From Chitinophagaceae bacterium 26-R-25 (GTDB lineage: Bacteria; Bacteroidota; Bacteroidia; Chitinophagales; Chitinophagaceae), in NCBI GenBank assembly GCA_029906195.1, contig JARWSJ010000002.1, positions 620,001 to 684,000 of the forward strand: a stretch of DNA of 64,000 nucleotides. The letters run 5' to 3'. Both the position numbers and the translations under genes were made by a program. Positions 18,185-27,007 of the stretch are shown in pieces; the first letter of the stretch is position 1; every line of letters starts with the position of its first letter. Below the pieces are notes generated by a model. The model was not told where the DNA came from. It ran no database searches and saw nothing but the letters and a program-made list of their open reading frames with translations.

Positions 18185-18649
18185 TTAACTCTTTTCGATC
18201 ACGATTGTATCAGTGTAAACAGTGTCACTTACATTTTTGCCTCTGTCTATTATAAAGAAATAGATATTTATCGTGTCGTTTTCAACAGAACTTTTGTGCA
18301 ATTCACCTTGATACTCGAACTTTTTCTCAAAAGTTGCTTTTTGAAAATCTCTGTCAAAACCAAAACTACTATCAGTTAACGGAATGGTCCTTTCTTCATA
18401 GTCGGGTATCCCAATTTCCAATGGATGCTGATTTAGGCGGTTTATCTTGTACGTGAATGTGCCGCCTGGATAATCTCCCTGTTTGTCAGTAGCCTCCAGT
18501 TCTATAACAAGGTCGTCTTTTGAGGTAACATAGTTTCTGCTTACTGAAGTAACTTTTAATGTCGGTTTCGTCTTATAAGTATCTTTGCTACAGGCAAATA
18601 ACACTGTTAGCGATCCTATTATTGCTATAGCTGTTATGTTTAGCTTCAT
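18185..18649 (-). CDS. small lipoprotein of unknown function
   Basis: A 154-residue lipoprotein. The ATG at 18647-18649 places the lipobox LTVLFAC with Cys at about residue 20. The mature part is a beta-rich domain (VTSVSRNYVTSKDDLVIELEATDKQGDYPGG) resembling the lipoproteins found singly in many Bacteroidota genomes. The tail VSDTVYTDTIVIEK has the look of an Ig-like edge strand. It is divergent from the LuxE-like gene, with 30 bases between the two starts. I do not recognise a named family. Confidence 0.75.
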   Translation of the reverse strand: MKLNITAIAIIGSLTVLFACSKDTYKTKPTLKVTSVSRNYVTSKDDLVIELEATDKQGDYPGGTFTYKINRLNQHPLEIGIPDYEERTIPLTDSSFGFDRDFQKATFEKKFEYQGELHKSSVENDTINIYFFIIDRGKNVSDTVYTDTIVIEKS

Positions 18650-18667
18650 AAAGTTTTCTGTAATTAA

Positions 18668-18675
18668 CAAATTTA
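18668..18675 (-). promoter_or_regulatory. -7 box TAAATTTG for the lipoprotein gene
   Basis: Reverse-strand TAAATTTG matches TAnnTTTG, 18 bases before the lipoprotein start. It lies just upstream of the divergent LuxE-like start. Confidence 0.4.
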
Positions 18676-18679
18676 AAGG

Positions 18680-19690
18680 ATGCAGGCATTATTTCCTAAC
18701 ACAACGGAATTGATTAACCAGATTTTTAACAATGCAAACTTTGCTTTCGATGATCTCTGCCTGCAGGTTTTCCGGTTTCAATATTACAACAATTCAATTT
18801 ACAGGAAATTTGTTAATGCCTTGAATATTAACGAAGAAAATGTTGACTCGGTTGCCAAAATTCCATTTTTACCAATAAGTTTTTTTAAATCACACAAAGT
18901 TGTCGCCACAGAATTTGAGCCAGAGCATTTGTTTGAAAGCAGCGGCACTACGGGTTCCATAAACAGTAAACATTTGATCAAAAGTTTGGACCTGTACAAG
19001 CAAAGTTTTACGAAGGCATTTGAACTTTTTTATGGCAAGCCTGCAGATTGGTGCGTTATAGGCCTTTTGCCCTCTTATCTTGAAAGACAAACTTCATCCC
19101 TTGTTGTGATGGTGGATGAATTGATTAAGCAAAGCGGCGATCCGCAAAGCGGATTTTATTTGTATGATCATGAGAAGCTGCACAGGGTATTACAGGAGCT
19201 CGAAGCAAAAGGAAGAAAGACATTGTTGATAGGTGTCACATTTGGGCTGCTTGATTTTGCAGAAAAATATTCCATGCAGTTAAAAAACACAATCGTGATG
19301 GAAACCGGCGGAATGAAGGGGCGGCGGGAGGAATGGACGCGTGAAGAAGTGCATGCATTTTTGATGGAACGATTGGGTGTAAATAAAATTCATTCTGAAT
19401 ATGGCATGACTGAATTGCTGTCCCAGGCATATTCAAGCGGTGATGGTATTTTCAGCACACCACCTTGGATGAAAATTGTATTGCGTGAGGAAGATGATCC
19501 TTTAAGTGTTCGCCAGCCATCCGGTAAAGCAATCAATGGAGTGATCAATGTAATCGACCTTGCTAATATTTATTCTTGCTCATTTATAGCCACTGAGGAC
19601 GTAGGCAAACTGTTTCCCAACGGAGATTTCAAAGTGCTTGGACGAATGGATAACAGCGACGTGAGGGGTTGTAGTTTGATGGCGCTGTAA
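18680..19690 (+). CDS. LuxE/PaaK-like acyl-activating enzyme
   Basis: A 336-residue member of the acyl-protein synthetase LuxE branch of the adenylate-forming superfamily. The ATP-binding loop is S87-S-G-T-T-G (FESSGTTG), and the later motif SEYGMTELLSQAY (about 235-247) is the A5-like segment. LuxE enzymes activate fatty acids for a reductase; no luxC or luxD is nearby, so the real substrate is open. Single LuxE-like genes are frequent in Bacteroidota and some sit near polysaccharide or lipid genes. Its 3' end is followed immediately by repeat arms. Confidence 0.82.
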   Translation: MQALFPNTTELINQIFNNANFAFDDLCLQVFRFQYYNNSIYRKFVNALNINEENVDSVAKIPFLPISFFKSHKVVATEFEPEHLFESSGTTGSINSKHLIKSLDLYKQSFTKAFELFYGKPADWCVIGLLPSYLERQTSSLVVMVDELIKQSGDPQSGFYLYDHEKLHRVLQELEAKGRKTLLIGVTFGLLDFAEKYSMQLKNTIVMETGGMKGRREEWTREEVHAFLMERLGVNKIHSEYGMTELLSQAYSSGDGIFSTPPWMKIVLREEDDPLSVRQPSGKAINGVINVIDLANIYSCSFIATEDVGKLFPNGDFKVLGRMDNSDVRGCSLMAL

Positions 19691-19692
19691 TT

Positions 19693-19860
19693 AATTGAAA
19701 ATTGAAAGTTGAAAATTGAAAATGATTTGGTAATTGAAAATGGAGAATTGAAAGTTGAAAATGTATTTCAAAAAAAAGTCGCATTTTTTGATGCGACTTT
19801 TTTATTTACAAGGCTAAATCGAAAATCATTTTCAATTTTCAACTTTCAATTTTCAATTAA
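19693..19860. repeat. inverted repeat, TTGAAAR heptads around terminator
   Basis: Two tandem left arms (19693-19724 and 19731-19763) and one right arm (19827-19860), all of the TTGAAAA/TTGAAAG type. They enclose a strong hairpin terminator. The right arm includes the TAA stop codon of the PBP gene. Confidence 0.88.
19768..19804. terminator. bidirectional Rho-independent terminator
   Basis: AAAAAGTCGCAT, a short T-rich loop, ATGCGACTTTTTT. A-tract and T-tract on either side allow function for both convergent genes. Confidence 0.88.
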
Positions 19861-22280
19861 TAATCGTTGTCCCTATTCTTCTTGCCGCCAAACAATCTCT
19901 TAAAAAATCCTTCTTTCTTTTTCTCTTCCTGCGGTGGTTCGGCAACAGGTTTTTGCTGATTGTTCTTTTTACTGTTTTGTCCTTTTGCTTCGTTCAGTAC
20001 TTTTTGTTCATCGGGATCAAGTCTTGAATCTACCGGTACATGCACATTTGCAGTATCAAGGCGCAGGTATTCATTTGCATTGCCATTTCCCTGGTCATCA
20101 CCTTCGGCACCCGGCGGTGGAGTAGGGTCAAAGTTTTGGTAAGACATCATCAAGCCATCACGCACAGATTCGGGCTGAATGAATTTCGCTTGCCTGTCGA
20201 TACCCAACGTTTTATCAGCATATACCTTTTGAAAGAAATATTCCCAGATTGGTTTGCTCGCTGCACCACCAAAACCCAGGGCTCCTTCGAGGCGAATAAA
20301 TCTGTCGTCGCAACCAACCCATGTACCTGCAACCAGCTGAGGAACGTATCCCAGGAACCATGCATCACTGTTGTCATTCGTAGTACCTGTTTTACCACCC
20401 ATTTCAGCAGCACCCAATCTTGCACGCAAGCCTTTCGCTGTACCTACATCCACCGTTCCCTGCATCATTCGGCACATGGTGTATGCTCCATTTTCGCTGA
20501 TAACTTGTTTAACTGATGTCTGGAAACTCTCAAGCACATTACCATTTTTATCTTCTATGCGTGTAATGTAAATTGGTTTGGTACTAAATCCTCTGTTAGG
20601 GAACATTGAATATGCCCACATCATCTCAAACATAGAAAGGTCGCAGGAACCAAGCGCAATAGAAGGGTATGGCTCAACCTTTGTCTGAATGTTTACGTTT
20701 TTCAGAAACTCAACAAAACGTTTCGGCGTCACCTGTTTCATGATATAAGCACTGGCGCAGTTCAACGAATAAGCAAGGGCACTAGCCATTGGAACCGTTC
20801 CTCCTCCGCAAATACCTTTGGCAGGCACCATACCGTAACCAGGGAAATTCTGTGCAGTGTTTTCGCAAGGTGTTTCCGGGGTAAAACCAATTTCTTCAAT
20901 TGCATCGCAATACAAGAGCGGTTTAATGGTAGAACCCACCTGGCGTTTTGTGTTGATGTTTACGTGGTCGTATTTGTAAGTCTTAAAGTCGATGCCGCCC
21001 ACCCATGCTTTTACTTCGCCGGTAACAGGGTCCATCACCATAAAAGAAGTTTGCAACATTTGCCTGCAATACCTGATGGAATCCATTGGCGACATCACTG
21101 TATCTTTTTGTCTTGTGCTGTTCCATGCAAACACTTTCATGGGCACTTTTTTATAAAAAGAAGCCTTCAGCTCTTCGTCAGTCATGTCGTCATCCTTACC
21201 ATTTTTCCAGCGATCGCTGTTTTTCATGGCGGCGTTCAAAATGTTTTCGTGCTCCTTCCAAACCTTACCGGTTTTAACTGATCCCTGTGTGTTCAGCACT
21301 TTTTGCAGTGCAGGCATTTGTTTGGCCACCGCCTCCTCTGCATACAATTGCATGCGTGGATTGATGGTGGTATAAATGCGCAAACCATCTTCGAAAAGAT
21401 CGTAAGGTTCGCCAGTGGCGGGATTTTTATGCTCTTTGCACCATTTTTTGAGATCATCACGCAGCACATCGCGGAAGTAAGGGGCAAGACCGGTTGTTTC
21501 ATCCATTTTTTTGTAGCGGCCCATATCGATAGGGATTGCTTTCAGCTTTGTAGCATCTTCGCTTGTCAGCTTTCCGTTTTTCACCATCTGGTCCATTACT
21601 GTGTTGCGTCTGTCTCTTGCTTCTTTTGGATTTCTGCGAGGGTTGTACAACGTGTTTCCTTTCAGCATACCCACAAGTATGGCCGCTTCGTCTACTGTTA
21701 AACGATCAGGTTCTTTCTGAAAGAAGGTTAGCGACGCATTTCGGATGCCGTAAGTGTTGTCGCCAAAAGGAACAGTGTTGAGGTATAAAGTGAGAATTTC
21801 TTCTTTGGTGAAATTTCTTTCCAGCTTCACCGCAATGATCCACTCTTTCACCTTTTCGATTACACGTCTTACCATGTTTTTCGAACCTTGTTCGAGCAGG
21901 TTTTTTGCCAGCTGTTGCGTAATGGTACTACCACCACCTTGCAAACCGCCGGTGAATACGGCACGCATAACCGATTTACCGTCGATGCCTGAATGAGAAT
22001 AGAAACGTTCATCTTCTGTAGAAACAAGTGCATCGATTACGTGCGGAGAAATGTCGCGGTATTTAACACTGCTGCGGTTACCTTTTTCGCGATAGAATTT
22101 TCCCATCAGGGTTCCGTCGGAAGCATACACTTCAGAGGCTTGCATAATGGTTGGATTTTCCAGCTGTGCCAGCGAAGGCAGCTTGCCAAAAACGCCAAAA
22201 TTTATTAGAAGAAATATGAGTAGAAGGATGCCTGCGCCCCAGAGTACCAGTTTCCAGAAAATGCGAACGGAGTTTTTCAT
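19857..22280 (-). CDS. bifunctional penicillin-binding protein 1A
   Basis: An 807-residue class A PBP that polymerises and cross-links peptidoglycan. One membrane segment (about 10-30) is followed by a GT51 glycosyltransferase domain, with the catalytic Glu in STEDERFY (about residue 89) and the GGSTITQQLAKN motif. The transpeptidase domain has S-T-I-K (about 450), SLNC as the SxN motif (about 510) and KTGTT (about 630). The last 80 residues are charged and low in complexity. The stop codon TAA lies in a repeat arm. The length fits PBP1A/MrcA of Bacteroidota. Confidence 0.95.
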   Translation of the reverse strand: MKNSVRIFWKLVLWGAGILLLIFLLINFGVFGKLPSLAQLENPTIMQASEVYASDGTLMGKFYREKGNRSSVKYRDISPHVIDALVSTEDERFYSHSGIDGKSVMRAVFTGGLQGGGSTITQQLAKNLLEQGSKNMVRRVIEKVKEWIIAVKLERNFTKEEILTLYLNTVPFGDNTYGIRNASLTFFQKEPDRLTVDEAAILVGMLKGNTLYNPRRNPKEARDRRNTVMDQMVKNGKLTSEDATKLKAIPIDMGRYKKMDETTGLAPYFRDVLRDDLKKWCKEHKNPATGEPYDLFEDGLRIYTTINPRMQLYAEEAVAKQMPALQKVLNTQGSVKTGKVWKEHENILNAAMKNSDRWKNGKDDDMTDEELKASFYKKVPMKVFAWNSTRQKDTVMSPMDSIRYCRQMLQTSFMVMDPVTGEVKAWVGGIDFKTYKYDHVNINTKRQVGSTIKPLLYCDAIEEIGFTPETPCENTAQNFPGYGMVPAKGICGGGTVPMASALAYSLNCASAYIMKQVTPKRFVEFLKNVNIQTKVEPYPSIALGSCDLSMFEMMWAYSMFPNRGFSTKPIYITRIEDKNGNVLESFQTSVKQVISENGAYTMCRMMQGTVDVGTAKGLRARLGAAEMGGKTGTTNDNSDAWFLGYVPQLVAGTWVGCDDRFIRLEGALGFGGAASKPIWEYFFQKVYADKTLGIDRQAKFIQPESVRDGLMMSYQNFDPTPPPGAEGDDQGNGNANEYLRLDTANVHVPVDSRLDPDEQKVLNEAKGQNSKKNNQQKPVAEPPQEEKKKEGFFKRLFGGKKNRDNDY

Positions 22281-22333
22281 GTTAATTGCTTAAAGTAGAA
22301 TGGTATTTAGTAGCAAAAATCGACCCGAAAATA

Positions 22334-22502
22334 AGGAATTAGGAACTAGAAATCAGGAATTAGGAATCCCGAATTTGGGAAACCCCGTAGAGACGCGTTG
22401 AACGCGTCTCCGGAATACCACGCCGTCGCACCCATCTCGGAGAACCCATTCAAAAATTTGTGCAGGCCGTTCTTCAAGAGACGCATTCAATGCGTCTCTA
22501 CA
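22334..22502. repeat. TTAGGAA tract plus GAGACGCGTT palindromes
   Basis: TTAGGAA-type heptads at 22334-22372, then GTAGAGACGCGTT-g-AACGCGTCTC (about 22387-22410), and its mirror AAGAGACGCATT-c-AATGCGTCTCTAC (about 22478-22500). The two hairpins are also complementary to each other. The 365-base gap holds no convincing gene. Confidence 0.75.
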
Positions 22503-22508
22503 GGAAAA

Positions 22509-22540
22509 CAAAAATCCCCCGTAAAAACGGGGGATCTCTT
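22509..22540 (-). terminator. Rho-independent terminator of lon
   Basis: ATCCCCCGT-aaaa-ACGGGGGAT. On the minus strand it is followed by TTTTTGTTTT, so it terminates lon about 105 bases after its stop. Confidence 0.85.
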
Positions 22541-22645
22541 TAACCCTTAAAACAACCAACATGAAAAAATTCTACAATATTTTAACAACGTTTAAAAGAA
22601 ATGGTTCAGTGAAAAGTTGTTTTTGTAAATATTTATTTAAAATTT

Positions 22646-25048
22646 TTATGCCAGGGCAATATCTAGAACTTGCTGCATCGTTTTCACATAATGAAATTTC
22701 ACGCCCTTGATGAAACCGGATTCTATTTCCTGTACATCCTTTTCATTTTGCCAGCACATAATGATCTCTTTCAAACCTGCTCTTTTTGCTGCGAGCACTT
22801 TCTCTTTTATGCCACCCACCGGCAACACCTGGCCTCTTAAAGTAATCTCACCTGTCATAGCCAGGTAAGGCTTTACTTTTCTGCCTGTAAAAGCAGATGC
22901 AAGTGCTGTCATCATTGTAATTCCGGCGCTTGGGCCGTCTTTTGGAACGGCACCTTCCGGCACATGTATATGAACACTTTTCTTCGAAAAAAGATCGCCA
23001 CTAATGCCAGTTTTTTTTGCGTTGGATTGTAAATAGGTCAATGCAGTTGATGCACTTTCCTTCATTACATTACCCAGGTTACCGGTAAGTTTCAATTCGC
23101 CCTTGCCATCGCTAAGGCTTGTTTCGATAAATAATATGTCACCTCCCACATAAGTCCACGCCAAGCCAACGGCAACGCCCGGCATATTTGCGGTTTTGTA
23201 TATTTCGTTACTGTAGCGCGGTTTACCCAATATTTTTTCAATATCGTTGCCGGACACTGTAGAATCAACTTTGCCTTCTATCGCAAAGTCTTTTGCTTTG
23301 GAGCGCATGATGCCTGCGAGCTGCCTGTCAAGTTCGCGAACACCGCTTTCTCTGGTATAATCTTCCACCACCTGCTGCAACACCTTATCGCTCATTTTCA
23401 AATTCACGTTTTTCAATCCGTGCGCTTCTTTTTGTTTTGGCAAAAGATGTCGCTTTGCGATCTCCACTTTTTCTTCCACAGCATAACCACTCAGGTCAAT
23501 TATCTCTAAACGGTCGCGCAAAGCAGGTTGAATGTTCGCGATATTATTTGCGGTAGCGATAAACAATACCTTGCTCAAGTCGTACTCAAGCTCGAGGTAG
23601 TTGTCATAAAATGTATTGTTTTGTTCAGGGTCCAATACTTCCAGCAAAGCAGAAGATGGATCGCCTCGAAAATCGTTTCCTATTTTATCAATCTCATCCA
23701 GGATGATTACCGGGTTGGATGATTTTATTTTTCTGATCGATTGCAAAATACGGCCCGGCATAGCACCAATATAGGTTTTGCGGTGACCGCGTATTTCACT
23801 TTCATCATGCAAACCCCCAAGACTTAAGCGAACATATTTTCTGTTGATCGCATTCGCAATGCTTTTACCAAGCGAGGTTTTACCAATGCCGGGAGGGCCT
23901 GCGAAACATAAGATCGGGCTTTTCATATCGCCTTTCAATTTCAACACAGCAAGGTATTCAAGGATGCGCTCCTTTATTTTCGCCATGCCAAAATGATCTT
24001 CATCTAATATCTTCTTGGCCTTCTTAAGATCATAGGAGTCCTCTGTATATTCTTCCCATGGAAGATCGAGCATTAGATCAAGATGGTTATACACGACAGA
24101 ATAATCCGGAGTGGTTGGATGCATTCTTTCCAGCTTCTCAATGCCCTTCTTGAACATTTCCTTTGCAGCTTCGGGCCATTTTTTGGCTTCGGCCTTTTTC
24201 TGCATTTCCTTCACTTCCCTTTCATTGGTATCACCGCCAAGCTCATCCTTAATACTCTTCAATTGTTGTTGAAGAAAATATTCACGCTGCTGCTTATCCA
24301 GTTCATTGCGTGTCTTGTTCGTTACTTTGTTTTTCAACTCCGCAAATTGCAGCTCCTTTTGCAGGATTTGCATCAGCAGGTCCGCGCGGGAATGAATATG
24401 ATTAATCTCCAGCAGCTTTTGTTTCTCTGCGAGCTCCGTATTCATATTGCTCGAAACAAAGTGAATGAGGAAAGACGGATTCTCAATATTCTTTAAGATG
24501 ATCGCCGCTTCTGAGGGAAGGTTGGGCGACAATTGTATGATTTGCGTAGCCAGTTCTTTAATATTGGCAACGTAAGCTTCAAAGTTCTGGTCAGTGGGAG
24601 CAGGCTCTTCTTCCAGCAACTCGATTGTTGCCTTGAAGTAAGGATCTTCCGCTGTGATGGCAACCGTTTTAAAACGTTTCTTACCCTGGATGATCACCGT
24701 AGTACCACCATCCGGCATTTTGATCAGCTTTACGATCTTGGCAATCGTGCCAATGTCTTCAAGATCTGTAACCGTAGGGGCTTCAACAGTACTGTCTTTT
24801 TGAGCGATAACGCCAATTAATTTGTCAGCTTTGTAAGCGTCATTAACTGCTTTTATGCTTTTGTCTCTTCCAACTGTGATGGGTAAAACCACTCCTGGGA
24901 AAAGAACGGTATTACGTAGCGGCAAAAGAGGTACTTCATCGGGTATCGTCAATTCTACTCCGTCATCCCCTTCATTCTCGTTTAGAGGAATAATGGGCAT
25001 GAAATCCATATCATCTTCTGGCTTAAATAAAAAATTCGAACCTTTCAT
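22646..25048 (-). CDS. lon: ATP-dependent protease Lon
   Basis: An 800-residue LonA protease that degrades misfolded and regulatory proteins in the cytosol. The N-terminal LAN domain begins with LPLLPLRNTVLFPGVVLP. The AAA+ module has Walker A GPPGIGKTS (about 380) and Walker B VIILDEIDKIG. The serine-lysine protease domain has PKDGPSAG (Ser about 705) and GGIKEKVLAAKRAG (Lys about 748). The length is typical. The acidic N-terminal extension of about 35 residues is usual in this phylum. No heat-shock operator was seen upstream. Confidence 0.97.
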   Translation of the reverse strand: MKGSNFLFKPEDDMDFMPIIPLNENEGDDGVELTIPDEVPLLPLRNTVLFPGVVLPITVGRDKSIKAVNDAYKADKLIGVIAQKDSTVEAPTVTDLEDIGTIAKIVKLIKMPDGGTTVIIQGKKRFKTVAITAEDPYFKATIELLEEEPAPTDQNFEAYVANIKELATQIIQLSPNLPSEAAIILKNIENPSFLIHFVSSNMNTELAEKQKLLEINHIHSRADLLMQILQKELQFAELKNKVTNKTRNELDKQQREYFLQQQLKSIKDELGGDTNEREVKEMQKKAEAKKWPEAAKEMFKKGIEKLERMHPTTPDYSVVYNHLDLMLDLPWEEYTEDSYDLKKAKKILDEDHFGMAKIKERILEYLAVLKLKGDMKSPILCFAGPPGIGKTSLGKSIANAINRKYVRLSLGGLHDESEIRGHRKTYIGAMPGRILQSIRKIKSSNPVIILDEIDKIGNDFRGDPSSALLEVLDPEQNNTFYDNYLELEYDLSKVLFIATANNIANIQPALRDRLEIIDLSGYAVEEKVEIAKRHLLPKQKEAHGLKNVNLKMSDKVLQQVVEDYTRESGVRELDRQLAGIMRSKAKDFAIEGKVDSTVSGNDIEKILGKPRYSNEIYKTANMPGVAVGLAWTYVGGDILFIETSLSDGKGELKLTGNLGNVMKESASTALTYLQSNAKKTGISGDLFSKKSVHIHVPEGAVPKDGPSAGITMMTALASAFTGRKVKPYLAMTGEITLRGQVLPVGGIKEKVLAAKRAGLKEIIMCWQNEKDVQEIESGFIKGVKFHYVKTMQQVLDIALA

Positions 25049-25249
25049 TTATATATTAATTCATTAATAATCAGCTGTTATGGGTTGCATAATCAGCCGG
25101 GTTGATCCAAATACGGATTAGATGTCTACAAATTTTTGAAAAGGGTGACAAAATAACACCGCCTTTCTTGAAAAAACTAATTTTTGGATCACTCCTAAAT
25201 TGTCAACTATGATGCCACGAAGAAAAATGAGTAAAAACGTCAGGTAATT

Positions 25250-25374
25250 GAATTCAAAGTATAAAGTAAAAAGGAAAAATTCAAAAACAAAGACATGCCC
25301 CCTTTGTTCACAAAAAAAGCTATTTCCAAACGAGGAAACAGCTTTTTGACTTTTGCTTTTTGAATTTTTATTTA
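25250..25374. repeat. inverted repeat, AAAGTAAAAA type
   Basis: The left arm (25250-25285, AAAGTAAAAAGG-like) and the right arm (25345-25374, TTTTTGACTTTTG-like) are imperfect complements and enclose a terminator. The arm touches the 3' end of the barrel gene. Related arms occur at 28269-28480 and 57510-57760. The rest of 25049-25371 has no gene. Confidence 0.65.
25312..25347 (-). terminator. Rho-independent terminator
   Basis: On the minus strand AAAAAGCTGTTTCC, a six-base loop, GGAAATAGCTTTTTTT. It lies just after the barrel-protein gene. Confidence 0.8.
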
Positions 25375-25962
25375 CAGGAAACGCCATCCTAAACTCACCT
25401 GGAATCCCGTATTTTTCCAGTCCTCCGGCTTTGACGTGTTGTTGATATTGTTTAAACCAGTGTACCATCTGCCACTTATTTTGAAAGTTGCAATATTGAG
25501 TTGAACACCCAACAAGAGACTCAGGTCGCCGCCCTTAAAAGCATTCTCAATGGTTTGGGTAAGATGCTCGTTCTTGTTCGTCAAAATGCCGGCTTGCAAA
25601 CCGCCCTGCAAAGTGAGTGGTTTTACAACGTTGTAGTTAAGCAAGACAGGTATAGAGAGATAATTAAGCTTTACATCCTTAAAATTGTTTGGGTCGTAAA
25701 CGTCACTCGGTTGTTCAGCAATCTTTGCTCCATATTGATTGAAGAGCAGCTCAGGCTGAATACCCCATTTTTCTGAGAAATTAATTACGCCGAAAAGACC
25801 CGCCTGGTAACCATAATTGAATTCGTCCTTAAAAGACTGGCCGGTTACTTTGGTAATGTTGGCCCCGGCTTTAATGCCAAACTGAACTCCCTGCGCACGC
25901 GTGGTAACGGATAGTATACTCAGTATGCATGCCAGCAGGATATAGGTTACTTTGGTTTGCAT
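25372..25962 (-). CDS. PorT-type outer-membrane beta-barrel protein
   Basis: A 196-residue barrel protein, paralogous to the one at 14498-15130. Signal peptide at residues 1-23 (cleavage after TRA or AQG). It shares the signature strands FGIKAGANI, GYQAGLFGVINFSEKWGIQPELLF, YLSIPVLLNYNV, LTLQGGLQAGIL and ends ...VSLGWRFL, an aromatic C terminus fitting BAM-dependent insertion. It is transcribed alone with a terminator of its own. Confidence 0.87.
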   Translation of the reverse strand: MQTKVTYILLACILSILSVTTRAQGVQFGIKAGANITKVTGQSFKDEFNYGYQAGLFGVINFSEKWGIQPELLFNQYGAKIAEQPSDVYDPNNFKDVKLNYLSIPVLLNYNVVKPLTLQGGLQAGILTNKNEHLTQTIENAFKGGDLSLLLGVQLNIATFKISGRWYTGLNNINNTSKPEDWKNTGFQVSLGWRFL

Positions 25963-26010
25963 TTGTTTCGTATTGTTTGTGTTGTAAAGGCAAAGATTAT
26001 ACCAGTGCTA

Positions 26011-26228
26011 TTTTACCACTAAGGCACTAAGGGCACAAAGCTTCATTAAGACGGTTAAAATTGATTAGAGATTAAATAGGGTAGGAAATTTTTTGATAAA
26101 AAGCGACAAACCTTTTGTCTGCAGGTTGGCCATGTTTGATGAAGAGTATGACGCATCTCCGTTCTCAAAGTTACTTCTTAAATCAACTTCTTAGTGAAGC
26201 TTAGTGCCCTTAGTGGCTTAGTGGTAAA
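26011..26228. repeat. inverted repeat, GCACTAAGG nonamers
   Basis: The left arm 26011-26050 and the right arm 26187-26228 are complementary with few mismatches over about 40 bases. Units are 9-base: ACCACTAAG, GCACTAAGG, GCACAAAGC. It occupies most of the 354-base gap upstream of the toxin-antitoxin genes; nothing else is seen there. Confidence 0.85.
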
Positions 26229-26316
26229 GATTCGGGTGATGCCGGTCACCTTACATATCAAAATATGTTGTTACAATCGGTATGAAAAATAAATAATAAA
26301 TTTATGCTTGTAAATA

Positions 26317-26532
26317 ATGACAAAAATGAAAGTGCTATTGGATATTCCGGATAACAAAGCGGCCTCTTTAATGGATGTCTTAAAAAGTATTTCTTACGTG
26401 AAAGCGAAACCATTAACAGATGCCAAGGCTTTATTAATGGCAGATTTAAGAGACGCTGTAGAAGAAATGAAATTAATAAGGACAGGAAAAAAGAAGGCTC
26501 GAAACGCAGAAGATTTTTTGAATGAGTTATAA
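26317..26532 (+). CDS. antitoxin of a type II toxin-antitoxin pair
   Basis: A 71-residue, charged protein that overlaps the toxin gene by 11 bases, the usual arrangement for co-translated antitoxin and toxin. It begins with an amphipathic strand (KMKVLLDIPDNKAASLMDVLK) and ends with a basic stretch (RTGKKKARNAEDFLNEL), as in the short antitoxins paired with RelE/ParE toxins in Bacteroidota. A second in-frame ATG lies 9 bases inside. A DNA-binding motif is not obvious. Confidence 0.78.
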   Translation: MTKMKVLLDIPDNKAASLMDVLKSISYVKAKPLTDAKALLMADLRDAVEEMKLIRTGKKKARNAEDFLNEL

Positions 26533-26851
26533 AGTAAAAACAACTGCTGTTTTTGAAAAACAGGCAAAAAAACTCGTGAAAAAGTACAGTTCCTTAAAGA
26601 AGGAATTGTTAGAATTGATCCAAAATCTTAAAGAAAATCCAGAAAATGGCATTGCGATAGGGCAAAACTGTTTTAAGATTAGAATCGCGATAGCATCAAA
26701 AGGAAAAGGCAAAAGTGGTGGTGCGAGGATTATTACAAACTTTGTAATAACAGACAAAACTGTGTATTTGTTTACTATTTATGATAAATCTGAACAGGAC
26801 AACATCACAGATAAGGAGTTGAATGAGTTATTAAGGTATCTCCCTGAATAA
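26522..26851 (+). CDS. RelE/ParE-family toxin
   Basis: A 109-residue toxin-like protein of the RelE/ParE superfamily: an N-terminal helix pair (FEKQAKKLVKKYSSLKKELLELIQNL), the strand FKIRIAIASKGKGKSGGARIITNFVI, and VYLFTIYDKSEQDNIT near the end. RelE members cut mRNA on the ribosome and ParE members poison gyrase; the sequence does not decide between them. The basic GKGKSGGARI loop is typical of the RelE branch with DUF-type annotation. It is followed by a hairpin terminator. The pair lies between two inverted repeats. Confidence 0.82.
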   Translation: MSYKVKTTAVFEKQAKKLVKKYSSLKKELLELIQNLKENPENGIAIGQNCFKIRIAIASKGKGKSGGARIITNFVITDKTVYLFTIYDKSEQDNITDKELNELLRYLPE

Positions 26852-26874
26852 TTAGGTACAAAAAATGACTCGGC

Positions 26875-26981
26875 TTAGACGAATTTTCACAAATTGGTTC
26901 ATTTATAAAACGAAAAACCAGCAAGGATAGAGCCTTGCTGGTTTCATTTTATCAGAAAAAAATCCGCGTAAATTCGTCTAA
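26875..26981. repeat. outer inverted repeat around terminator
   Basis: TTAGACGAATTT at 26875-26886 and its exact complement at 26970-26981 enclose the terminator hairpin. Degenerate units such as AATCCGTGT continue to about 27000. Confidence 0.75.
26914..26950 (+). terminator. Rho-independent terminator of the TA pair
   Basis: AACCAGCAAGG-atagag-CCTTGCTGGTT followed by TCATTTT. Confidence 0.8.
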
Positions 26982-27007
26982 TCCGTGTCATCAGTGTGCC
27001 AATAGAT

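Noticed and set aside
22561-22695. Short plus-strand frame (ATGAAAAAATTCTAC...) after the lon terminator
   Set aside because: It runs into the antisense of the lon 3' end and has no protein-like pattern.
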